This document shows positions 1 to 4,652 of a stretch of 6,133 nt of DNA, piece by piece. A program made the translations under genes and the position numbers. Numbering within the stretch: position 1 is the stretch's first letter; every line of letters begins with the position of its first letter. Source of the DNA: DASWVC01 sp036401335 (GTDB taxonomy: Bacteria; Verrucomicrobiota; Verrucomicrobiia; Chthoniobacterales; JAFAMB01); assembly GCA_036401335.1 (NCBI GenBank), contig DASWVC010000268.1:1-6133 (forward strand), given 5' to 3'. Under the pieces are notes generated by a model. It saw only the letters and a list, made by a program, of their open reading frames with translations. It was not told the DNA's origin and did no database searches.

Positions 1-69
1 GCCGAACCCGCCCGCGCCTGAATGGCAGTTGGTTCCGAACTCGGACCGTTCGTGGAGCCGGCCGACTTA

Positions 70-429
70 GCCGAGTCGGTGAAGCTCGTAGACAAGGTAG
101 AGCCACGGACCAAGGCCCGGCAAGGGAGGGCCGACCTTGCCAGGAGACGCATTCCCGCAGCCGGGCGTACCCGCGATGGTCTCAGCGATCGCAGTGCCCC
201 GAGATAACAGCGCCTCCGCCAAGGCAGTACCCGTTGATAAGGCCCAGCAACGGATTACGGAGCCGGCGCAGAAGGCTTTCGAACCGGCGCCGGTCACGAT
301 CACGACCTGGACCTGGTCATGGGCATTGCACGCCGCGACGGCCGGTGCCAGTGCTTCGGCCATTGCCGGCAGGATCGCGGAACCACGCGCCTGGAAGGCA
401 ATGAACCCGGCTTGGCGTGGCCTGACCCA
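70..429 (-). pseudogene. Broken crotonase (enoyl-CoA hydratase/isomerase family) remnant
   Basis: The remnant sits in a minus-strand open frame (558 down to 67) that is not a whole protein. Its N-terminal crotonase part (about 429-259) reads ILPAMAEALAPAVAACN, then VQVVIVTGAGSKAFCAGS, the family's first oxyanion-hole region, where a D-[IVL] should follow. The next crotonase block is in a different frame at 256-182: NPLLGLINGYCLGGG, then AVISGHCDR and a TGA. This is the second oxyanion-hole strand/helix, normally about 40 residues further on. An internal deletion with a frame change therefore joined the two blocks near 257. A stretch back in the first frame (about 155-70, KVGPPLPGLGPWLY) may be the following FG.P.AKLG region, but that match is weak. 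The first ~43 residues of the open frame (430-558, starting MPRIYGENLLYRQP) were not recognised. With the active-site loop split and no C-terminal domain, no working acyl-CoA enzyme is expected. Family assignment is confident; substrate is unknown. Confidence 0.75.
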
Positions 430-570
430 AGCGTTCTCGATGGATGCAAGGGTCGAACGGTAAAAGCATCCGGCAGCGGCGTTAACCGCGGAATTTTCCC
501 AGACGTCGCGCCGGGCGGGTTGTCTGTAGAGCAGGTTTTCTCCGTAAATGCGGGGCATGGGAACAGGGGG

Positions 571-1476
571 TTACACACCGTTGGTCCGAAGCCGTTCGTC
601 CAGAAAACGCTTGGCCCGCGGCACGTCCGTTTCGTCCAGGTGTTCGATGATCATGGGGATGTTCGGGTGACACCGGGCAAGGCGCCGGAGGTAAAGGTCG
701 TAATTCAGCTCGCCCAAACCCGGCGCAGGCAACGCCACGCCGCCGACCCCCCGAAAAGTGTGCGCCTCGGAAGCATCGAGCTCCGCGTGTTTTTCGGATC
801 CTTCGCCCGACCGCTTCACGTCTTTCGCGTGGGCAATGCAAATGCGCGGGCTCAAGGCATCAAACATTGCATTCAGGACCCGGTCCATTTGCCCGATGTT
901 GTGCGCCTCAAAATAATTGGTGGGATCCATCAGCAGCCCGACTCCGGGATGGTCAAGTTCCGCAAACATGCGCAACGTTTCTTCGACGGAGCCGACCACG
1001 TTGTTGACGTAGGTTTCCAGCAGGAACACGGACCCGTGATCGAAGGCCACTTGCGCCAGGTCGCGGATCACGTCCCGGCATTCGGCAAAGGCCGCTTCCG
1101 TTTTGTTTCTGGGGTGGCCAACCCAGTCCGATTCCGGGTTGAAGGTGCCCGTCTCGGAAATGACGTAAGGCGTGCCGAAGTGGCGCGCGTGGCGGAGCAC
1201 CGCCTTCAGGTAGTCGAGCTTCTGCCGCCGCAACGCCAGGTCGGGATGAACGATGTTGGTGTAGCCCGACAGGCAGCAGATCGGGAGGTTATGGTCGCGG
1301 AACGTGTCGGCGATGCGTTTCGCCGTCTCTGGCGTGATTGCGTCGGGCGACGACAAGTCGATGTCCTTGAACGCAAGGTCAAGCTGGACGGTGTTGAAGC
1401 CGAGGGCGCGGATCTTTTCCGCCTGCTGCTCGAGGGCGTAAGGGAAATAACCGGTGAAGATGCCTGCCTGGATCAT
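571..1476 (-). CDS. Sugar phosphate isomerase/epimerase-type TIM-barrel protein (xylose isomerase-like, PF01261 family)
   Basis: A 301-residue cytoplasmic protein of usual family length, starting MIQAGIFTGYFPYALEQQAE. It shows the barrel pattern of this family: strand 1 ending in TGYFP, LGFNTVQLDL (residues 25-34), LPICCLSGYTN (64-74), FGTPYVISETG (100-110), SVFLLETYVNN (149-159), VGLLMDPTNYF (179-189), RICIAHAKDV (211-220) and IPMIIEHL (273-280). E154, D184, H216 and E278 match the four metal ligands expected in xylose-isomerase-like barrels. Such enzymes isomerise or epimerise ketoses, inositol derivatives or 3-keto sugars; the substrate cannot be read from sequence. It follows the Gfo/Idh/MocA gene after 22 bp, so it is very likely co-transcribed, and pairs of these two families often act in sequence on keto-sugar intermediates. 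The ATG at 1476 is chosen because the open frame above it (to 1692) overlaps the neighbouring gene and looks unlike any barrel. No Shine-Dalgarno is visible, so translation may depend on coupling to the upstream gene. Confidence 0.9.
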   Translation of the reverse strand: MIQAGIFTGYFPYALEQQAEKIRALGFNTVQLDLAFKDIDLSSPDAITPETAKRIADTFRDHNLPICCLSGYTNIVHPDLALRRQKLDYLKAVLRHARHFGTPYVISETGTFNPESDWVGHPRNKTEAAFAECRDVIRDLAQVAFDHGSVFLLETYVNNVVGSVEETLRMFAELDHPGVGLLMDPTNYFEAHNIGQMDRVLNAMFDALSPRICIAHAKDVKRSGEGSEKHAELDASEAHTFRGVGGVALPAPGLGELNYDLYLRRLARCHPNIPMIIEHLDETDVPRAKRFLDERLRTNGV

Positions 1477-1498
1477 GGGGAAGGGGGGCGGATCAGAC

Positions 1499-2587
1499 TC
1501 AGAGAAGTTCTTGTAGGCGTACCGGCCGGTTCTCCGCTGCCGACCGGTAAGCGGCCTCAACAAGCGCCATGGTTTTAAGGTTGTCGACGGCGGAGAGTTC
1601 GGGCTCCGTCGCGACGTCGACGGCGTACTGCAATTGTTCCATAACGCCGATGAACGCGTCCGGGAACCAACGGGTTGACCAGGCCGGCTCAACCCACTGG
1701 CCGCCGGTGGTCACCCGCGAGTTGAAACGGAGCGTCGACGGCGAACCGGCCGGGTAATCCGGCCAGCCGATCGTCCCGCAAGCCAGGCCCTCGGTCCCTT
1801 CGACGCGCCAGCGGATGTAAAGCTCAGACGCAAACCCTTCCTCGCGGGGGCCGCCCCAGACGTCGTCAAGCGACACGGCCAGGGTTCCTCCGGGAAAGCG
1901 GAGCGTCGACACGCAGATTCCGTCCCGGTGCCCGAATTTGGTCCGGGGATCGGGCCGGACCGCCGTAAAGATTTCCTCGGGATCGCCGAACAGGTACCGC
2001 AGCACGTCGAGGTGATGGATGCTCATATTCAGCAGGGTGAGCCGTTCGTAAGCCTCCAGGAACGGCTGCCAATGCGGAATGGCCCGCATGTCGATGGTGC
2101 CGAGCACCGGCTCACCGAGGTCCCCGCGCGTGAGCAGCTGCTTGAGAACGCGCATGGATTGGTCGAAACGCATGTTCTGGTTAACCGACAGCAGTTTGTC
2201 CGTGCCTGCCGCTTCCTGGACCACGGCACGGGCCGAAGCCAGGTCCAACGCAAGCGGCTTCTGCGCGAGGATCGCCCGCACGTGCGGCTGGCGAAGGGCT
2301 TGCCGGATCAGGTCCGGTTGTTGGTCCGGGGGAAACGCCAGGTCAACAATTTGGACCTCCGGGTCTTCCAACAAATGGTGCGGATCGTCATGGACGCGCG
2401 GTATACCCCAGCGTTGGGCCACGTCGCGGGCGTGCGCAGGCGTCCTCGACGCGATCGCCACGACGGGGAACCCGGCGCGCCGGTAGGCGTCAAGTTGCAC
2501 GTCAGCCATGATGAACCCGGCCCCGATGCAGCCGATCCGGTAATTCCGGCAACGGATGGGCGGGTCAGGTTGAAGCTCGTTCGGCAC
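1499..2587 (-). CDS. Gfo/Idh/MocA-family NAD(P)-dependent oxidoreductase
   Basis: A 362-residue protein with an N-terminal Rossmann fold and a C-terminal alpha/beta substrate domain, the usual family size. The nucleotide-binding loop is IGCIGAGFI (residues 18-26). The loop with the conserved lysine reads AILAQKPLALD (105-115), so Q109-K110-P111 replaces the commoner E-K-P while keeping the lysine. The active-site helix carries MSIHHLDVLRYLFGDPE (188-204), with H191, H192 and D194 as candidate catalytic residues. Members reversibly oxidise hydroxyls of sugars, inositols or sugar acids with NAD(P); the substrate here is undetermined. The GTG at 2587 is preferred over an in-frame ATG at 2668 because AAGGAG lies 7 nt upstream and because the added residues are basic and not Rossmann-like. 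The gene starts inside the end of the decayed transporter frame (2565-3116) and precedes the TIM-barrel gene, so it looks like the surviving distal part of a former sugar-uptake operon. Confidence 0.92.
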   Translation of the reverse strand: MPNELQPDPPIRCRNYRIGCIGAGFIMADVQLDAYRRAGFPVVAIASRTPAHARDVAQRWGIPRVHDDPHHLLEDPEVQIVDLAFPPDQQPDLIRQALRQPHVRAILAQKPLALDLASARAVVQEAAGTDKLLSVNQNMRFDQSMRVLKQLLTRGDLGEPVLGTIDMRAIPHWQPFLEAYERLTLLNMSIHHLDVLRYLFGDPEEIFTAVRPDPRTKFGHRDGICVSTLRFPGGTLAVSLDDVWGGPREEGFASELYIRWRVEGTEGLACGTIGWPDYPAGSPSTLRFNSRVTTGGQWVEPAWSTRWFPDAFIGVMEQLQYAVDVATEPELSAVDNLKTMALVEAAYRSAAENRPVRLQELL

Positions 2588-2750
2588 GGGTTTTCTCCTT
2601 GTTTTGAGGAACCATGGTTTGAGGCTGCGGCGCGCCCGGCTTCGCGGCTGCGTCCTGGTCGTAGGCAAAGGCCGCCTCCAGCAAGGTGTTTTCGCTCAAA
2701 CCGTCGTTCCGCAGCAACAGCGTTTGCTTTCCCTTGGCCAGCGCTTGCGC
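2588..2750 (-). pseudogene. Unidentified 3' tail of the decayed transporter frame
   Basis: This continues the minus-strand frame of the RbsA-like fragment. It reads about AQALAKGKQTLLLRNDG, then LSENTLLEAAFAYDQ, then a Pro/Gln/Lys-rich end, and stops at 2565 inside the Gfo/Idh/MocA gene. I do not recognise it with certainty. Two readings are possible. It may be a degraded continuation of the ATPase in which AL....GK.TLL is what is left of the Walker A region after a small deletion. Or it may be the 3' end of another lost operon gene; LSENTLLEAAFAYDQ faintly resembles the C-terminal helix of amidase-signature enzymes. It sits where the rest of the ATPase and a permease would be expected. Confidence 0.4.
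2595..2600 (-). promoter_or_regulatory. Shine-Dalgarno AAGGAG for the GTG start at 2587
   Basis: The minus strand reads AAGGAG, then AAAACCC, then GTG. This is a near-consensus ribosome-binding site with a 7-nt spacer. It decides the start of the Gfo/Idh/MocA gene, and no comparable site precedes the upstream in-frame ATG at 2668. Confidence 0.85.
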
Positions 2751-2852
2751 GGGATAAATCTCAAGGCTGATGCCTCGCAACACGGGCACGCCGGCATAAG
2801 CTTTGCCGACGCGGTTCAGGCGTAATAGGGGTTTATCCGACGGTGCATTCAT
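2751..2852 (-). pseudogene. N-terminal fragment of an RbsA-like sugar ABC transporter ATP-binding protein
   Basis: From an ATG at 2852 the minus strand encodes MNAPSDKPLLRLNRVGKAYAG, continuing VPVLRGISLEIYP. This is the typical opening of ribose/xylose/galactoside importer ATPases (L.l..v.K.F.GV.aL..v.l.i.pGE). The reading should continue with GEVHALVGENGAGKST, but the Walker A motif and everything after it (about 460 of ~500 residues) are missing, so it cannot hydrolyse ATP. It is fused in frame, after about ten unmatched residues, to the sugar-binding-protein fragment upstream on the same strand. That keeps the usual operon order of binding protein then ATPase. No Shine-Dalgarno is visible before 2852. 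Confidence 0.7.
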
Positions 2853-2882
2853 GCAGGCTGAAGCGTACGGCTTGCGCCTCAG

Positions 2883-3200
2883 CGTGTGATCGAAGCCGAC
2901 CACGCCGACCTTGCCGACCAGTTTCTGGTCCTGCACCGCTTTCGCGACACCGAACGGCCCGCCGGTCGTGACATCGACCATTTTGAGGTTGAGATGCCTC
3001 GTCAGCAGATCCTGGGTCAGGCTGTAGGCGACCTCCGCCTTGTCCTGGTTTTCAAAGGGCCCGATGATCTCGATCTTGGGGCACGCCTTCTTAGGGTAAT
3101 CGATCGCGTCGTTCATGCGGTCGTTGTGCTGCGTAGCCCCAAAAAGCCGGTGATGATGCCCACCTTCCCGGAGCCCCCAGTCTTTTGTTCAATGCAGCTG
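2883..3200 (-). pseudogene. Internal fragment of a periplasmic sugar-binding protein (ribose/xylose ABC type, Peripla_BP_4)
   Basis: Two adjoining frames together give the middle of a type I periplasmic binding protein. The upstream part (about 3200-3140) reads EQKTGGSGKVGIITGFLG and then runs into a TGA in its own frame. The rest continues one frame over from about 3137, giving NDRMNDAIDYPKKACPKIEI, then IIGPFENQDKAEVAYSLTQD, then VTTGGPFGVAKAVQDQKLVG, then KVGVVGFDHT. The order matches the family: GK-V-ITG..G hinge strand, DR..G helix, K.EIIG.FENQDKAEVAY, TTGGPFG.A.AV and KV.VVGFD. The signal peptide and first lobe are missing upstream, and the last ~60-70 residues are replaced by the ATPase fragment. 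The frame change falls in a run of four G (plus-strand C, 3137-3140) and would be repaired by one extra G. It cannot make a functional receptor. Confidence 0.8.
3137..3140 (-). other. Frameshift site in a homopolymer run of the sugar-binding-protein remnant
   Basis: The minus strand reads GGC TTT TTG GGG CTA, which encodes GFLG and then leaves the family pattern. With five instead of four G the frame becomes GFLGATQHNDRMNDAIDY, which rejoins the conserved helix. One base lost from a G run explains the change. It may be true decay or an assembly/sequencing error; the gene is truncated at both ends either way. Confidence 0.6.
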
Positions 3201-3788
3201 GAGATGATGACGAGCGCTTAACCGATTGCGATGATTCCGACAACCGAGAACTGGCGGCCGATGTTCAAAAGGTTCCACGGCGTAGGATTGATTGCGCCAG
3301 ATCACCCCGTGGTGCGCGAGGGCATCCGTGAACTGGTGGCGGGCAACGTGCCGGTCCGGACGATGGTGACGGATATTCCCAACGTGCCGCGCGTCGGTTA
3401 TGTTGGGATAGACAACCGCGCCTCCGGAAGGTTGGCGGGGCACTTGCTCGGACGGTTTTTGTACCCCGGACCGCACAAGGTCGCGCTGATCGCGGGCAGC
3501 CTCGGTTACCGTGGGCATGAGGAACGGGAAATGGGGTTTCGCCACATCCTGGCGGAAGTGTTCCCAAAGCTCGAAGTGGTAGAGCTGCGTGAGAACTTTG
3601 ATGATTTCCGGCGCGCCTACGAACAGACCAACTCCGTTCTGGATGAGCACCCGGACCTCGGCGGCATCTACAACATCGGCGCCGGAAATCGTGGGATAGC
3701 GTCAGCTTTGGAGGAACGTTCCTGCGCACGTGATTTTCCGCGAGAATATTCCCTCGCGCTGAACGACGCGACGGTATCCTTCCAACTT
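3200..3788 (+). pseudogene. LacI-family regulator remnant: sugar-binding (Peripla_BP) part only
   Basis: The plus-strand frame from 3231 encodes GVGLIAPDHPVVREGIREL, then VGYVGIDNRASGRLAGHLLG, KVALIAGSLGYRGHEEREMG, DEHPDLGGIYNIGAGNRGIA and SALEER. This is the middle of the effector-binding domain of LacI-type sugar regulators (IDNR.aGR.AG..LGRF, GS..YRGHEEREMGF, GIYNIGAGN.GI). Missing are the helix-turn-helix and first strands (~110 residues) and the last ~70-80 residues. LALNDATVSFQL at the end may be a degraded ELxxxTR..L helix. Before about 3270 a +2 frame (RELAADVQK) fits the expected helix better than the 3231 frame, suggesting a second small frameshift near 3266-3273 (tentative). Without a DNA-binding domain it cannot act as a repressor. 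It stays open and in frame into the next gene. An ATG at 3531 has GAGGAA 6 nt upstream and could start a shorter fused product. Confidence 0.75.
3519..3524 (+). promoter_or_regulatory. Possible Shine-Dalgarno GAGGAA upstream of in-frame ATG 3531
   Basis: GAGGAA followed by CGGGAA and ATG gives a 6-nt spacer. It lies inside the LacI-remnant coding sequence (codons for EERE-M), so it may be fortuitous. It is the best ribosome-binding site seen in frame upstream of the dehydratase, whose own ATG at 3789 has none. Initiation here would add 86 residues of regulator remnant to the dehydratase. Confidence 0.3.
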
Positions 3789-4652
3789 ATGGGTTTGCAC
3801 CTCTACCGCACTTCCACCGGCCTTGTTTTGAGAGCCGGCGACCAGTATTTTCAGGGGCCGGACGGCGAGCTGGACGACGTCCTGAACCGCCCTTTCCTGA
3901 CCGAGCAAATGAGCAAATTCGTGCGGACGGCGCCGGAGGTAAGGCCGCCGTCACCGGATGACCTGCTGCCGCCGATCGGCAGCCAGGAAGTCTGGGCGGC
4001 GGGCGTGACCTACGAACGCAGCCGTGAAGGCCGGCGCGAGGAGGCCAGGGAGAGCGGGGCTGCCGTCTTCTACACGCGGGTTTACGAAGCCGAGCGACCC
4101 GAGCTCTTTTTCAAAGCGGCCGGCTGGCGCGCCGTGGGACCAGGTGGGGCGATCCGCATCCGCCAGGACGCGGTGTGGAACGTGCCGGAACCCGAATTGG
4201 CCGTGATCATCAACAGCCAAGCCGAAATCGTGGGGTACACGGTCGGGAACGACGTCTCGTCGCGCGACATCGAAGGCGAAAACCCGCTCTACCTGCCACA
4301 GGCCAAAGTCTATGACGGCAGTTGCGCCCTCGGTCCCGCCATTTACCTTACCCCGGAACCGCTGGACCTAGATTCCGAAGTGCGTCTCACCATTGAACGG
4401 GGCGCGGGCGAAGTGGCGTTCGCCGGGCAGGTTGCGCTGAGCCGCATCAAGCGTTCCTTTGCCGACTTGGCGGAATGCCTTTTTGCCGAACTGACGTTTC
4501 CGGTTGGCGCCTTTTTGCTTACCGGGACCGGCATCGTTCCGCCCAACCATTTTACCCTGCAACCCGGGGACGTCGTTCGGATCGCGATCGATCCGATCGG
4601 CGAACTCGTCAATCGCGTGGCACAGGAAGAACCCAGACCGAAGCACCCATGA
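3789..4652 (+). CDS. 2-keto-3-deoxypentonate dehydratase, KdaD-like (fumarylacetoacetase-fold family)
   Basis: A 287-residue cytoplasmic enzyme, full length for this FAH subfamily, starting MGLHLYRTSTG. Likely reaction: dehydration of 2-dehydro-3-deoxy-pentonate (D-arabinonate type) to 2,5-dioxopentanoate in the non-phosphorylating oxidative pentose route. Visible motifs are GSQEVWAAGVTYERSRE (64-80), VYEAERPELFFKA (98-110), the metal-binding NVPEPELAVI (131-140; E134, E136), GYTVGNDVSSRDIEGENP (149-166; D155), LPQAKVYDGSCALGP (169-183; K173) and TGTGIVPP (245-252). ENPLYLPQ(A/S)K with RPE(I/L)FFKA is as in archaeal KdaD, not acylpyruvase-type FAH enzymes. The downstream semialdehyde dehydrogenase supports the assignment. 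A related 3-deoxy-keto acid substrate or a diketo-acid hydrolase role cannot be excluded. The ATG at 3789 is chosen because the fold begins there, although it lacks a Shine-Dalgarno. The frame is open back to 3231, so a longer fused product is possible. Confidence 0.85.
   Translation: MGLHLYRTSTGLVLRAGDQYFQGPDGELDDVLNRPFLTEQMSKFVRTAPEVRPPSPDDLLPPIGSQEVWAAGVTYERSREGRREEARESGAAVFYTRVYEAERPELFFKAAGWRAVGPGGAIRIRQDAVWNVPEPELAVIINSQAEIVGYTVGNDVSSRDIEGENPLYLPQAKVYDGSCALGPAIYLTPEPLDLDSEVRLTIERGAGEVAFAGQVALSRIKRSFADLAECLFAELTFPVGAFLLTGTGIVPPNHFTLQPGDVVRIAIDPIGELVNRVAQEEPRPKHP
4649..4652 (+). other. ATGA stop/start overlap coupling the dehydratase and dehydrogenase genes
   Basis: The dehydratase stop TGA (4650-4652) overlaps the ATG (4649-4651) of the next gene. 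There is no well-placed Shine-Dalgarno directly before this ATG (AGGAAGA at 4624-4630 is too far), so translation of the dehydrogenase probably depends on ribosomes finishing the dehydratase. Confidence 0.85.

Noticed and set aside
62..79. Inverted repeat CCGACT / AGTCGG with a 6-nt loop
   Set aside because: Short stem, no T-run, and inside decayed sequence; not enough for a terminator or operator.
319..1578. Plus-strand open frame of 419 codons
   Set aside because: It is antisense to the well-supported TIM-barrel gene and shows no domain pattern; its length follows from high GC.
2640..2720. Amidase C-terminal similarity of LSENTLLEAAFAYDQ
   Set aside because: Only one short helix-like match without the Ser-Ser-Lys core; kept only as an alternative for the unidentified tail.
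1928..2770. Plus-strand open frame of 280 codons
   Set aside because: It is antisense to the Gfo/Idh/MocA gene, whose motifs and ribosome-binding site are clear; no recognisable protein on the plus strand.
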